Assembly: GCA_012267415.1 (NCBI GenBank)
Contig: JAAXGN010000036.1
Location: 150,037-214,036 of the forward strand
From: Candidatus Poribacteria bacterium
GTDB taxonomy: Bacteria; Poribacteria; WGA-4E; WGA-3G
Direction of reading: 5' to 3'
DNA: 64,000 nucleotides
Shown one piece after another: positions 32,754 through 42,328 of the stretch. Under the pieces are notes generated by a model. The model made no database searches, was not told the DNA's origin, and saw nothing but the letters and a program-made list of their open reading frames with translations. The stretch's first letter is position 1, and every line of letters begins with the position of its first letter. Made by a program: the position numbers and the translations under genes.

Positions 32754-33965
32754 CTATTCTTTGTCTTTCATTGGTGCTAATACTCTGCAGGTAGTAGCAG
32801 AGAGTATCTCGTATTTCACGCCACCCCATACGATTTTTCGTTGAAATATTGCATAGAACGCGTTGATACCCGCAAGGAAAATGCAAAATGGTGCAGCGTA
32901 TTTACTGATGCGAAGTGTGTCCCGAACTTTCGGCATGTCACGAAGCCACTTAGGTAGGTTTCGGCTACAAAGACGGAAACTCATCGCTTCAAGAAAGGGG
33001 ATGAAAACAACAGGTAGGAGCCCCGGTTGCATACCGATAAATGGAATTGAACCAAAAACCAGAACTGCCTTTGGCAAGAAGATAGACAGGCTGCCGAACC
33101 ATTGTGCCCATAACCCCATGTGTTTCGTCATTATCATTTGCCTATTTGTAAATTCAAATATCTGTCTCCATGTGCGATTAGCAGTTCTGGTGACTGCCAC
33201 GCAATCGGGTACGAAGTGAATCTTAAGTTTAACATCTCGCACCGCGCGGGTTGTGTTTAAATCTTCAATTGCTGCTTGTTCCCATCGTTCCAATATTTGT
33301 CCCTTTTCAAGTAACTCACGCCGAAAAGCATTAGAACCACCCCATACCATCGTGAGCCAATGGTCGCCCTGTAATGACATCTGAAAATTGACCCATGTGG
33401 CTTCAACGAGCGATGCGAAATTCCATGTTTGTGGAAAGTAGAATCTGCCGCCAACGGTCGCACCTATTGTGTTGTCTTGGAGCGGCGTCACAAGAAGACG
33501 TAGCCAGTCTCTCTGAATTGCTACATCAGCATCCACAAATGCAATTACTTCTACATCCTCAGTTAAACTCTCTATCACTGTGATAAGGTTCTGAACTTTC
33601 TGTGAACGTGGTAGGTTGTTATCAACGATATTTGGTGCTAAACGGACATCCGCGTGGGGGACATCTTTTGCAATTTCTTGTAAATGTGGATATGACACAT
33701 CGTAACCTGGACCGACTTTATCGTGTGTAACGAAGTGTATTGTAAAGTCTCCTTCGTAATCCTGATCAAGTAGTGTCTTTGCATGTTCAGCAGTTTCGTC
33801 ATCCCAACCGTAGTGCGGTGCAATGATCGCTACTTTTGGTGTATATGTGGGTCTATCGGTTCTCCGTTCACGTCGTGTATAGAAAAAAGATTGGCTAATC
33901 AACAACATTTCAAGGATAAAAAGAATATAAGCAATGGCAATAATATAAGTCGTCATGGTATTCAT
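32754..33965 (-). CDS. Membrane glycosyltransferase, family 2 (ceramide glucosyltransferase-like)
   Basis: I start at the ATG 33965, 10 bases after the DUF4340 gene; a longer frame would overlap that gene. The 403-residue protein has an N-terminal membrane helix (YIIAIAYILFILEMLLISQ). The GT-A catalytic domain follows: VAIIAPHYGWDDE, VIAFVDADVAIQRDWL (DxD motif), AIEDLNTTRAV (ED motif), and RTWRQIFEFTNRQ in the Q/RxxRW-type position. C-terminal hydrophobic helices complete it. This arrangement resembles GT21/HpnI-like enzymes that transfer a sugar to a membrane lipid at the cytosolic side. It closes the Gld-type operon, and could modify the same envelope component. Confidence 0.85.
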   Translation of the reverse strand: MNTMTTYIIAIAYILFILEMLLISQSFFYTRRERRTDRPTYTPKVAIIAPHYGWDDETAEHAKTLLDQDYEGDFTIHFVTHDKVGPGYDVSYPHLQEIAKDVPHADVRLAPNIVDNNLPRSQKVQNLITVIESLTEDVEVIAFVDADVAIQRDWLRLLVTPLQDNTIGATVGGRFYFPQTWNFASLVEATWVNFQMSLQGDHWLTMVWGGSNAFRRELLEKGQILERWEQAAIEDLNTTRAVRDVKLKIHFVPDCVAVTRTANRTWRQIFEFTNRQMIMTKHMGLWAQWFGSLSIFLPKAVLVFGSIPFIGMQPGLLPVVFIPFLEAMSFRLCSRNLPKWLRDMPKVRDTLRISKYAAPFCIFLAGINAFYAIFQRKIVWGGVKYEILSATTCRVLAPMKDKE

Positions 33966-33975
33966 TTCCAAGTAT

Positions 33976-35808
33976 TTAATTCTCTGTCGTGCGCAGCCAA
34001 TCAAGTTGTGTCTTTATCCTCGGAATTACTTCTGGGTTAATCATGAAAATCTGATTCGGTTCATTGCTTAAACGTGCATGATAACGTCCCAATGAATCAA
34101 CTTTTCCTATCTGGACCGAATGTAACTTCTTTGAGTTCAATTCCACTGTAATTTGTAAGATGGGTGAATTCAGACCTGTATTATCATCTGTAAGTCTGTT
34201 TTTGTTATCCATCCATGTTCCAGAAATAAACTCATCCGCATTTAAGTCAATCAGTTCGTATAGAATCTCATTGACTGCTGCATTATCCGCATCCTCTTTA
34301 ACGGGAGCGGTTAATCTCCAATCACTACCAAGACGTTGACATGTGAAAGTGAGACTTTTATCCGAGTCCTGTGCGTCATTATATTTTACTGTTAAACGGG
34401 TTGGATCTTCAATCCTAAAATCGAATATCCGCTTATCTCTTAACCATGCAACACCCTTTAAGATTTTATCTATTAGGTCGCGTTTAACAATAGCTACCTG
34501 CTGGTTATTTGCTGCTTTCACGTATACTGTGTTATTCTTTGCATCTTTACCAATGAGAAGCACAGCGGGATCAATTTCACCTTGGACCGTGAATGAGACT
34601 TGCATTCTTGGAGGTTCCAAACCAAAACCCTTCAGGTTATCTGTTCCGTCTGATACAAACGCTACAACTTGTAGCGAGTCAACACCGAAGAGTAGATCAC
34701 TAACTGCCACTGGATCAGCCTTGAGTTTGTTCGGGGTATTGAGCTGCCATCTATCCTGACCCAGTTTGACACCCTCTATCTTTTGTGTCCCATATTGTAT
34801 TTCAAACTTCGTTGTATCTGTTCTCTGAAAATCCAGTATACGTTTATCACGTAAATCAAAAACTGACCTATTTAGAATCTGAACGATTCTGTCTGATACT
34901 GTAAATATACTACCTTGATGTATTGACTGTGCATAGACTTTTTTATGTGATCCCACATAATTTTGAGCAGACTGGTCATCCGACCCTATTTTGAGTCCGT
35001 AAGTAGATTTCTCATCACTCAGTGAAAATACTATGCGTGGATTCTTTAGTCCGTATTTTTCTAACAAGGGTGCTACATCTTCACCATCCGCTTCAAAAGA
35101 GAGGACGTGTGATTGATTTAACTCACTGAGTATGTATTGAATTCTCTGTGTATCAGCGTTCACAACAAGTGGATGTGTCATGATCCATCTATCACCCTCT
35201 CTCTTACAGTGTATCTGTTCAGGTTTCTCAAACTTGATTTCTGTGATTGCATCCGGATTAAACGTAATGATTGCTTTATCACGCAAATCTGATGGAGATT
35301 TTGACAGGTCGTCAAGCGCACTGGATTCAATCAGAAATATATGTTGTTCTGACTTCTCTTTAATATAAACAGCAAAATTTACGCCTCTTTTTCCTATAAA
35401 GAAAGTCTTTGGTTCACTTGATAGGTCTTTCCATAGTTCAATAGTAATTGTCGGTTCATCCAAACCGTATTGCACATAATCTGATACGTTTAGGGTCTTC
35501 CTGACACGTTTATTGAGAAAATCATCTAACAGTAACTTGACCTTTTCGTTATCTGCATGTGCATTGATAGGTGCTGTGAACATATAGGAATTTATATCAT
35601 CTTTTTCAACGGAGAAGTTTTGAAAAGATTCATCCGAGAAAGAGAGTTTGACTTTACTGATTTCTTCAACGGGTATATCGTATACTTGATAGATTCTCGG
35701 TTTCTCGCTTTTTGTGTTGTCATCATTAGGTTTATTAAAGAAAAGAAAATAACTTGCAGCAACAACCGTAAGCGTGACAATTATCAGAAAGGTAGTACGG
35801 AAACTCAC
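33976..35808 (-). CDS. DUF4340 domain protein of a Gld-type ABC cluster
   Basis: The start is the GTG at 35808 with GGAAGGAGG upstream; it overlaps the end of the gldG-like gene by 4 bases (GTGA), a coupling arrangement. The product of 610 residues has one N-terminal membrane helix (TTFLIIVTLTVVAASYFLFF). It then has at least three repeats of a domain built around DLRDKAII or DLRDKRIL, followed by IxxxxxGDRWxxxxP and a KADxxxxxxLL segment. That pattern (ligand-like beta sandwich plus helix) is DUF4340. DUF4340 proteins regularly accompany GldF/GldG-like transporters and are presumed periplasmic partners. Exact role unknown. Confidence 0.87.
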   Translation of the reverse strand: MSFRTTFLIIVTLTVVAASYFLFFNKPNDDNTKSEKPRIYQVYDIPVEEISKVKLSFSDESFQNFSVEKDDINSYMFTAPINAHADNEKVKLLLDDFLNKRVRKTLNVSDYVQYGLDEPTITIELWKDLSSEPKTFFIGKRGVNFAVYIKEKSEQHIFLIESSALDDLSKSPSDLRDKAIITFNPDAITEIKFEKPEQIHCKREGDRWIMTHPLVVNADTQRIQYILSELNQSHVLSFEADGEDVAPLLEKYGLKNPRIVFSLSDEKSTYGLKIGSDDQSAQNYVGSHKKVYAQSIHQGSIFTVSDRIVQILNRSVFDLRDKRILDFQRTDTTKFEIQYGTQKIEGVKLGQDRWQLNTPNKLKADPVAVSDLLFGVDSLQVVAFVSDGTDNLKGFGLEPPRMQVSFTVQGEIDPAVLLIGKDAKNNTVYVKAANNQQVAIVKRDLIDKILKGVAWLRDKRIFDFRIEDPTRLTVKYNDAQDSDKSLTFTCQRLGSDWRLTAPVKEDADNAAVNEILYELIDLNADEFISGTWMDNKNRLTDDNTGLNSPILQITVELNSKKLHSVQIGKVDSLGRYHARLSNEPNQIFMINPEVIPRIKTQLDWLRTTEN

Positions 35809-37415
35809 CTTGTACCTCCTTCCCGCCGTAACCACCAAACAACTATTCCTGTGGTAAATACGACTAAAGGGATGAGAAACACTGATAGTATCTGAACAAG
35901 TCGCGCCTGATAATTATTGAGCATGCGTAAAGCGCGTTTGCTGGGATCAGTCTCAGTAATGGTGACAAGATCATCTTCCAATGTCAGCCAGTTTACGATA
36001 GCGTTAAAGATCGGTGGATACCTTGGAACATTAGGATCGTTTGTCGCAAAAAACACATCTGAGGCAAAATCTGAATCTCCGAATATAACAATGCGTATAG
36101 GTGTTGATGCTTCTTTATTCTCAGTAGTACCACTCAAATCTGCTTCAACTGCGACTGCAACAGAAACAGGAGCAGGCATATCTACATTCGGTGTATACCC
36201 ATTATCGCTGAAGGTGCCATCTGCTTGTCGTTCTGTTTCTGCCCAACTGACACCTTTTGGACTCACTGTTTTTGCTATTGTTTTAACACTGATGCCATCA
36301 GGTATATCTTGCATAGGTGTGACGGAACGGCAATAGTTAAAAGGTATCTGCAATTGCATAAAATTCCGTGTTATTTCATGCAGTTCAAATTGTAAATCCA
36401 GTGCAGTTGGTCCCCCATATAACAGAAACATATTTACCCTATCAAAAACTAAGTCATTTCCTATCCTCACTCCCCATTTCCTCATAAGTTGAACCAGACC
36501 ACCATTTACATCGTTAGGGGAATTGTGGGAAGGGTCTAATAACAGTAGCAGCTTACCGTTTTTATCTAAATATCTCTCAATTGTTTCTACCTCATCCCTT
36601 CTTAACGGTTTGGTTGGACCTGCAACAACAAGAACATCACAATCAGTAGGGATCTGTTGTTCTTTCAAGAGTGAAAGTGAGAGGACTTCGTAATTGATTT
36701 TCTGTAATTCCGTTTTTACCTGTTGATATCCCCTACTACTGAAGTCATTGATGCTGCGTTCTTCGTGTCCGGTAAGAAAATATACTCTCTTAGTCTCGTT
36801 CTTGATAACTCTTAGTAATGTGCTTGTGAATGCTTGCTCACTGACGATAGAAGTTATTTCATGCCTTTCTCCATCGTCAAAAACTGTATATCCATCTCTT
36901 TCAATGCCGTATTTGTTAGCTAAGTTACTTTCAATATAAGGATCCATCAGGGAGACTGTGATGTTCTTTGTTTCCTGTGCGTATAAATCTAAATAGTGCT
37001 TAACCCGCGGTATAGAACGGTTGCTTTCAGTAAAGAATGCTATTATTTTCATTTCTTTATCAAGGGATTTAATAATCTGTTTTGTCTGTTCAGAGAGTGA
37101 AAGGCGTTTTAACTCTGTTAAATCTACTCTCTTATTAAACCTTTGTGCAATAATAACATTAACGAAAATAGCAATTCCTATCACACCGAGAATACTTAAT
37201 GCGACATTTGTGCCATAACGCATTTGTCTACTATGAAAAAAGAGACGGATTTCATTCAAACGGATGACAACGAATATTGTTAGTGACGCAAGAAAGAAAA
37301 CTAAAAAAACCCAAAAGACAAACCATGCTTTCAGGAATAGACAGGTTACTGAAAGAAAACAGAAAATTAGAGTTAGAAAACCGAATACTGGACCTACCAC
37401 TTTCTTATCAGTCAT
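35805..37415 (-). CDS. GldG-like ABC transporter auxiliary protein
   Basis: This 536-residue protein has two hydrophobic segments at the N-terminus, a third near residue 65 (ALSILGVIGIAIFVNVII) and one close to its C-terminus (ILSVFLIPLVVFTTGIVVWW). The large periplasmic region begins RVDLTELKRLSLSEQT and contains VYFLTGHEERSIND, QIPTDCDVLVVAGP and NGKLLLLLDPSHN. These are characteristic of the GldG/IFT52-like domain of proteins annotated as ABC-type uncharacterised transport auxiliary components. AAGGT stands right before the ATG. It follows the permease by 3 bases. GldFG are known for gliding in Bacteroidetes, but homologues occur in non-gliding bacteria, so gliding should not be assumed. 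Confidence 0.88.
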   Translation of the reverse strand: MTDKKVVGPVFGFLTLIFCFLSVTCLFLKAWFVFWVFLVFFLASLTIFVVIRLNEIRLFFHSRQMRYGTNVALSILGVIGIAIFVNVIIAQRFNKRVDLTELKRLSLSEQTKQIIKSLDKEMKIIAFFTESNRSIPRVKHYLDLYAQETKNITVSLMDPYIESNLANKYGIERDGYTVFDDGERHEITSIVSEQAFTSTLLRVIKNETKRVYFLTGHEERSINDFSSRGYQQVKTELQKINYEVLSLSLLKEQQIPTDCDVLVVAGPTKPLRRDEVETIERYLDKNGKLLLLLDPSHNSPNDVNGGLVQLMRKWGVRIGNDLVFDRVNMFLLYGGPTALDLQFELHEITRNFMQLQIPFNYCRSVTPMQDIPDGISVKTIAKTVSPKGVSWAETERQADGTFSDNGYTPNVDMPAPVSVAVAVEADLSGTTENKEASTPIRIVIFGDSDFASDVFFATNDPNVPRYPPIFNAIVNWLTLEDDLVTITETDPSKRALRMLNNYQARLVQILSVFLIPLVVFTTGIVVWWLRREGGTR

Positions 37416-37418
37416 ACC

Positions 37419-38141
37419 TTATCTCCATTTTGAAGACTCAATTGACTTGAATGTGCAGAACAGACATACACTTAAAAAACTGAGATAATATATAACATTA
37501 TTCAGTTTGATAACACCGCGAGCAAAATCGTTGTAATGGTCAAGAAAGGAAAGATAACTCAACATTTTACCAATGAAACCTGGTTTATTTGACAGGGGAC
37601 CTATTACCCATAGAATCAGAAAAAAGCCGAAACTGGTTAGGGCTGCAACGATCTGATTTTTGCTCATTGAGGACATGAGTAGACCGAATGCAAGGAAACA
37701 GGAACTGATAAGTATGAGACCGAGATAACCGCTAATTAATACACCGATGTCTAAAGGTCCAAAACGGGATGTCAAAAATGGGAATAGTAGTGTGAATCCG
37801 AGCATAATCAGAACAAGTGTCCAACTCGCGAGGAACTTTCCTATAACGACTTGACCATCCGTTATGGGAGAAGTGAGTAGTAATTCAATCGTTCCTGATT
37901 TTCTCTCTTCCGCGAAAAGTTTCATTGTCAGAACAGGCGTGAAAAAGAGAAGAATAATTGCAAGATTTCCGAAGACAACTTGCATCACATCTGATCCTGA
38001 AAGATGACCTGAATACGATATTAGCCAGAGCGAGAAAATGAAACCTGATAGTGCTGAAAATACGATAATCACGAAATATGCAATCGGAGATACAAAATAG
38101 GTATAGAGTTCTTTTGAGCAGATAGCAAGTATATTTCTCAT
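37419..38141 (-). CDS. GldF-like ABC transporter permease
   Basis: The ATG at 38141 starts MRNILAICSKELYTYFVSPI, the usual GldF opening; the longer frame runs into a dispersed repeat. The 240-residue protein has six membrane segments (AYFVIIVFSALSGFIFSLWL, VVFGNLAIILLFFTPVLTM in order, and onward) and the loop LFAEERKSGTIELLLTSPIT, which is conserved in ABC-2 permeases that contact the ATPase. GldF pairs with the ATPase GldA, yet no ATPase gene lies up- or downstream. The operon runs on through gldG-like, DUF4340 and glycosyltransferase genes with almost no gaps. Confidence 0.87.
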   Translation of the reverse strand: MRNILAICSKELYTYFVSPIAYFVIIVFSALSGFIFSLWLISYSGHLSGSDVMQVVFGNLAIILLFFTPVLTMKLFAEERKSGTIELLLTSPITDGQVVIGKFLASWTLVLIMLGFTLLFPFLTSRFGPLDIGVLISGYLGLILISSCFLAFGLLMSSMSKNQIVAALTSFGFFLILWVIGPLSNKPGFIGKMLSYLSFLDHYNDFARGVIKLNNVIYYLSFLSVCLFCTFKSIESSKWR

Positions 38142-38178
38142 CTTTGCTTCTTGATTATGGTGAAATATCAGATTGAAA

Positions 38179-38203
38179 GTCGGGAATCGGAGTTCCCTCC
38201 TAC
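38179..38203 (-). repeat. GTAG-foot palindrome (family d), single copy
   Basis: One unit of the family that is an inverted pair at 4438-4501; minus strand GTAGGAGGGAACTCC. It lies in the 79-base gap before the GldF-like gene, so it occupies that gene's leader region. Confidence 0.88.
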
Positions 38204-38220
38204 AAGTCAAATGTCTCTAA

Positions 38221-38976
38221 TTAGGATTCATTCACCCATCGCTTCCGAACTTTGCCGATAAAGAAGGGACCGAGGGATTCAATGTATTTGGTTGTCTGTT
38301 CTGTTTGACGCATATCCTGTATCAGTCGTGATAGTGGATATAGTTCTGGACCGACTAACCCGATAAGGAATTCGTTGTCGTTCGTATCTAATCCGAAGCA
38401 TGCTAATCGGATATCACTTGCGTACCCACCTGCAGCATAACTTCTGCCGAGCATTGCGTGTTCACCTAAGATTCTGCCCCGTTCACGTTGTTCAAGTTGA
38501 TAAAATTCCGGTTTTCTGCGAAGAGGATACCAAATTGCCCAAGGGAATTTTGGATTGAAGACATTCTTAATCGGTTTGTTGATGAGCCATTCTTCCAGAT
38601 TCGGTTCTCTTCCACTTGAATACGTGCGACCAATCATCGTCATCTCTGGACGATATGAGATCTCACGGTCGTATTTAAGTTGCATATCTTTTAGGACAAG
38701 GGATTGCTCCATCAATAGTATTGGATCCCGTGCTATTAGCAGCACGCCGAAACCAGTCGGATTATTTAAATCATCGTAGAAAACGGCACCGGGTGGACTA
38801 TAGTTGCTCTGTTGAATACGATCAATAAATACTTCTGGATGGTAACAATGTGAAAAAACGTGGAGTTGAAAGAAGAGTCGTGTATCACTTAACTGTACTT
38901 TGCCATCAATTGGAGCACCGACCTCTCTAAGGTCTAACGGTTCTGGGCGCGATGGCTTTTTCTGTGAAGTGTTCAT
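38221..38976 (-). CDS. Chlorite dismutase-like / HemQ family heme protein
   Basis: The 251-residue protein has the fold marks of the chlorite dismutase superfamily: LFFQLHVFSHC early, then the middle segment FPWAIWYPLRRKPEFYQL (WYPLRRK is the conserved block), HAMLGRSY with the probable heme-ligand His near residue 180, and CFGLDTNDNEFLIGLVG, comparable to FGLDDxEFVV. In many bacteria such proteins are coproheme decarboxylases (HemQ), the last step of one heme pathway. No other heme genes are near, and several catalytic details cannot be checked by eye, so either role is possible. The gene follows the ClpX-like gene by 8 bases, which suggests a shared transcript. Confidence 0.83.
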   Translation of the reverse strand: MNTSQKKPSRPEPLDLREVGAPIDGKVQLSDTRLFFQLHVFSHCYHPEVFIDRIQQSNYSPPGAVFYDDLNNPTGFGVLLIARDPILLMEQSLVLKDMQLKYDREISYRPEMTMIGRTYSSGREPNLEEWLINKPIKNVFNPKFPWAIWYPLRRKPEFYQLEQRERGRILGEHAMLGRSYAAGGYASDIRLACFGLDTNDNEFLIGLVGPELYPLSRLIQDMRQTEQTTKYIESLGPFFIGKVRKRWVNES

Positions 38977-38984
38977 GGTCGGAT

Positions 38985-40571
38985 TTATTCCTTTACTTCA
39001 TCTTTGGTGTGGTAAGAATCCCGAATCCATTTCTCAAGTACTGGATCAGGATTATCCACGACCTGTTTTGGCAAACTGAACGATGTCTGTCCTGTATTCT
39101 GCTTGATTAAGTTCAACCCGTGTTGATAACTTCTAAGAATCTCATCACAAATCTGTTGAATGGAAAGTTCCTGTTTGATAGCACTCTGACAGATTGCTTC
39201 AACTGCCTTGTCATCAAATTCAATCTTCAGGTCGTGATCAGCATGGAATTTTCCTTCATATCTACGTATCTGCTCTTTCATGACACTTGTCCTGTTATAT
39301 TCAGGATCACTCATGATTTTTTTCAGTTCATCATCTGGTGTATCAACTACGTCAGCTGTCACGACAAACTCTATAATCCCTGTAGATGGCAGTTCGAACT
39401 TATAGTTGCGCAGAACCTTCTCACAGACAGTCATCAACGCGCGTGCGCCGGTTTTCTGTTCAATCGCTTTTTCTGCGATCCTTTGTAATCCATCGTCTGA
39501 AAACAGAACATTAATACCGTAAGCTCTGAAGGCATTTTCATATTGTCGGATAATGGAACCTTCAGAGTGTTTTAATATGTGATATAGATCATCAACTTCC
39601 AACTCAGTACATACGACATGCACGGGGAGTCTACCTATAAATTCTGGTTCAAAACCGAAATCAATAAAGTCTTTGGGTGTAACATGCTCGTAATACTCCG
39701 CAGCAGCATCTTTTTGACTTGTAACTTCCACATTAAAACCGATCCTACTCTGATGCATACGTTTTTTGATTATATCTTCCATACCGGTGAAAGCACCACT
39801 GATGATAAAGAGGATATGCCGAGTGTTTATCACCTGTTTATCCACCTTTCCACGTTTCTGAAATTCCATAACAGCACGCATTTGTGATGCGACATCGTGT
39901 CCTCCGCTAAGGTCTACTTCAGTTTCTTCCATCAACTTAAGCAATCCTATCTGAACACCTCGACCACTGACATCTCGACCTATGATATTTGGAGGTGTCG
40001 CAATTTTGTCTGCTTCATCCAGATAGATGATACCGTATTGTGCTAATTCAAGGTTATCTTCCGCTTGTGCAACCAGTTCACGAATCAGGTCATCAACATT
40101 CGCACCGACATAACCTGTTTCACTAAAACGTGTGGCATCTGCTTTGACAAATGGAACACCGATCAGTTTAGCGATGTGTCTTATTAGGTATGTCTTACCT
40201 ACACCCGTAGGACCGAGCATGACAATGTTCTGTTTGGAATAATCAGTATCGGTAGCGTCAGGATTTTCATGGCACTCTCGGACATGGTTGTAATGATCAC
40301 AGACAGCGATCGCAAGTGCTTTCTTTGCCTCATCTTGTTTGATAACATACCTATCCAAGTATTTCTTAATATCCTTCGGTTTAAGGTCAAATTTCAGATC
40401 GAACGTTTTCTGTGGCTCCGGTATCTCTGCTTCCGTTTGTTCAGAAGTTGCTTGTTGTCCGCCTACATATCCGAGACGAACATTTACACCGTCTCCGTAT
40501 TTTTTTTGGAAGAATTCTTGGAAATCCTTTTCAATTTCTTCTTGTGTTGGGAGTTTTCTGTCTGTTGCCAT
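38985..40571 (-). CDS. ClpX-like AAA+ ATPase
   Basis: I start at the ATG 40571 (MATDRKLPTQEE); the longer frame extends into the repeat upstream. The 528-residue protein has an AAA+ core with LDRYVIKQDEAKKALAIAV, the Walker A LGPTGVGKTYLIRHIA (near residue 130), ADATRFSETGYVGANVDDL, Walker B IIYLDEADKIA and sensor regions. These are strongly ClpX/HslU-like. It lacks the N-terminal zinc-binding domain of true ClpX, and has instead a short charged N-terminus; the C-terminal domain is about 80 residues longer than usual. No ClpP or HslV is adjacent. It may act as an unfoldase with a distant protease or alone. The following gene encodes a heme-binding protein family. Confidence 0.85.
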   Translation of the reverse strand: MATDRKLPTQEEIEKDFQEFFQKKYGDGVNVRLGYVGGQQATSEQTEAEIPEPQKTFDLKFDLKPKDIKKYLDRYVIKQDEAKKALAIAVCDHYNHVRECHENPDATDTDYSKQNIVMLGPTGVGKTYLIRHIAKLIGVPFVKADATRFSETGYVGANVDDLIRELVAQAEDNLELAQYGIIYLDEADKIATPPNIIGRDVSGRGVQIGLLKLMEETEVDLSGGHDVASQMRAVMEFQKRGKVDKQVINTRHILFIISGAFTGMEDIIKKRMHQSRIGFNVEVTSQKDAAAEYYEHVTPKDFIDFGFEPEFIGRLPVHVVCTELEVDDLYHILKHSEGSIIRQYENAFRAYGINVLFSDDGLQRIAEKAIEQKTGARALMTVCEKVLRNYKFELPSTGIIEFVVTADVVDTPDDELKKIMSDPEYNRTSVMKEQIRRYEGKFHADHDLKIEFDDKAVEAICQSAIKQELSIQQICDEILRSYQHGLNLIKQNTGQTSFSLPKQVVDNPDPVLEKWIRDSYHTKDEVKE

Positions 40572-40603
40572 TGATCTTATTATCCTTTGTATAACTTTTA
40601 ATG

Positions 40604-40765
40604 TTATAGTGAAATCTATAATTACTTGCACACAATTGTAGCGCAAACTTTTAGTTTGCTTTCACGCCTGCACAAACTAAAAGTTTGTGCTACAGCTCAG
40701 TCCAGTCTGTCGGTTTAGATCCCCTGTGCCAAAAGTATGCATGTATTTTTGTATTTCACTATAAT
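40604..40765. mobile_element. IS630-type MITE with inverted pair of GTAG palindromes (family e)
   Basis: The ends are perfect 12-base inverted repeats: TTATAGTGAAAT at 40604-40615 and ATTTCACTATAA at 40753-40764. The interior has the palindromes GTAGCGCAAACTTTTAG (40638-40659, plus) and GTAGCACAAACTTTTAG (40670-40693, minus). Bases 40638-40765 recur at 47662-47790 with about 80 percent identity. Confidence 0.8.
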
Positions 40766-40777
40766 GCATGATTGGCT

Positions 40778-42328
40778 CTACTCTTTGACATTTGCATAAA
40801 AGAATGGTGGCATTGTGAGAGCAACGACATCATCTTCACCTGAAACAGCACGCGCCATAGCAAGTGCATCGTCTAAGTTTTTTGCCCATTCAACACCTAA
40901 CCGCTGTGCAACACTCGGTTCTTTCGGTCCAACCAGAATTACTTTAGACAGATATTTCAGCGGATAAGTTGCCCAATACCACACCGTAAAAGGATGAAAA
41001 CCGTGATGTGCATATCTGTTTCTGTAACAGTCAATCAGATACTCGTCTTTAGCATATTTCTCTTGGTATTTCTCTTGCATTTCGAAAGGTTCAGTCGTAT
41101 CCGCTAACACCTCATCATAAAACATTCTATACGCGACGTGATACTCTTCATGGAAAATCTCATAAGTAGGATTCATGATGATGACGACCCCACCCTTCTT
41201 GATTATCGGCTTATTATAGAACCAGTTAAATACATATCCCAAGATGTCGCTCACTACCAAAACAGGATTAATACGAGCATCTACTGCATAAGGACTCATA
41301 TCTGGCAGCCCAAAGACCATCGTGCTAAATTGACGGGGGATATCAATTGCTAACTGATCTTTCATCAGATCAAGCGTTTTTGTGTGAACAGCATCAATAT
41401 CACCCCCATTGACTGCCATCGGCTCGTAGTCGGTCTGTACACTCTTAAGGATTTTAAACCTTACAGATTCAGGGAGTAGAGATAATGTTGCAGGAGTAAA
41501 GGCTTTGATGATTTTCTCAGCAATATTACAGTCTCTGTTCGGTTTTCCAACATACTTAAGATGGAATGGATAGATTGCACCGTTCATTGCTGCTTCAATC
41601 ACGAAAATCGGAGTCTCTTTTTGTATAAGGCGACTCATTCGCTCAATACATGCATGCATGTGTGAACCTTCTGGCTGCATCACATGGGGACTTTCAGATG
41701 TCATGTGTGGAGAATGGTGTGGTGCGATAGAGTTATATGTGCCTAAACCGACAGCAACAGATTTATGACCCCCATTGAGAGGAATCTGAATCATGTCAAC
41801 ATATATCACTAAATCCGATTCAAGTACTGCCTTATCTGTCTCTACGATTTCATCGTGTTCTGTTTTCCCTACCTCAACAATCTGTTCTACATCTTCAGCA
41901 TCAAAATTTCGGAGTTGATCCGGATAGAACTCGTCCATAATGTCTTTCCCTAACATAAATGCGAGTTCATGTTCTTTCATCTTCCTATGTAATGCAACAG
42001 CACAGATAAGTTGAATGTTTTTCTTTTCTACACCATACTCATAAAGAAGTTTCAGTAGCGTCTCAATCATTATTTGACGCATGTCAGGTTTCTTTGTTGG
42101 TGGAAACGGTTGACAGTTATCATCGAATAGGATCAGCACTTTAGAATTGCCATCTACCAGTTCTCTTAAGGGTGCCATATCAAGTGGATTTTCAAAAGCA
42201 TGTTGTGTATGCTCACTTAATGCAGCACGTTTAATTCCCGGTAGAGGCGGTTTTGCATAATATACCTCAGAATTATCCGGTATATTTGCATTGATTAGGT
42301 GATTGCCGAAGTATGTAAAGTATTTCAT
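40778..42328 (-). CDS. LarA-like nickel-pincer racemase family protein (DUF2088)
   Basis: This 516-residue protein belongs to the lactate racemase LarA superfamily. The N-terminal domain holds KVLILFDDNCQPFPPT (compare the DxxRPxP motif) and VALHRKMKEHELAFMLG, with the first His of the active site. The middle has GGHKSVAVGLGTYNSIAPHH, typical of the His/Lys-rich cofactor region. LarA racemises alpha-hydroxy acids with a nickel-pincer nucleotide made by LarBCE; those genes are not present in this window. Homologues act on diverse hydroxy acids or sugar acids. It is longer than LarA (about 425), mainly at the C-terminus. Confidence 0.82.
   Translation of the reverse strand: MKYFTYFGNHLINANIPDNSEVYYAKPPLPGIKRAALSEHTQHAFENPLDMAPLRELVDGNSKVLILFDDNCQPFPPTKKPDMRQIMIETLLKLLYEYGVEKKNIQLICAVALHRKMKEHELAFMLGKDIMDEFYPDQLRNFDAEDVEQIVEVGKTEHDEIVETDKAVLESDLVIYVDMIQIPLNGGHKSVAVGLGTYNSIAPHHSPHMTSESPHVMQPEGSHMHACIERMSRLIQKETPIFVIEAAMNGAIYPFHLKYVGKPNRDCNIAEKIIKAFTPATLSLLPESVRFKILKSVQTDYEPMAVNGGDIDAVHTKTLDLMKDQLAIDIPRQFSTMVFGLPDMSPYAVDARINPVLVVSDILGYVFNWFYNKPIIKKGGVVIIMNPTYEIFHEEYHVAYRMFYDEVLADTTEPFEMQEKYQEKYAKDEYLIDCYRNRYAHHGFHPFTVWYWATYPLKYLSKVILVGPKEPSVAQRLGVEWAKNLDDALAMARAVSGEDDVVALTMPPFFYANVKE

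Noticed and set aside
35805..38141. Gliding motility locus
   Set aside because: Only GldF- and GldG-like genes are seen; these occur in many non-gliding bacteria, and no other gliding genes are in the window.
38985..40571. Canonical clpX
   Set aside because: No N-terminal zinc-binding domain and no clpP neighbour; the label was limited to ClpX-like.
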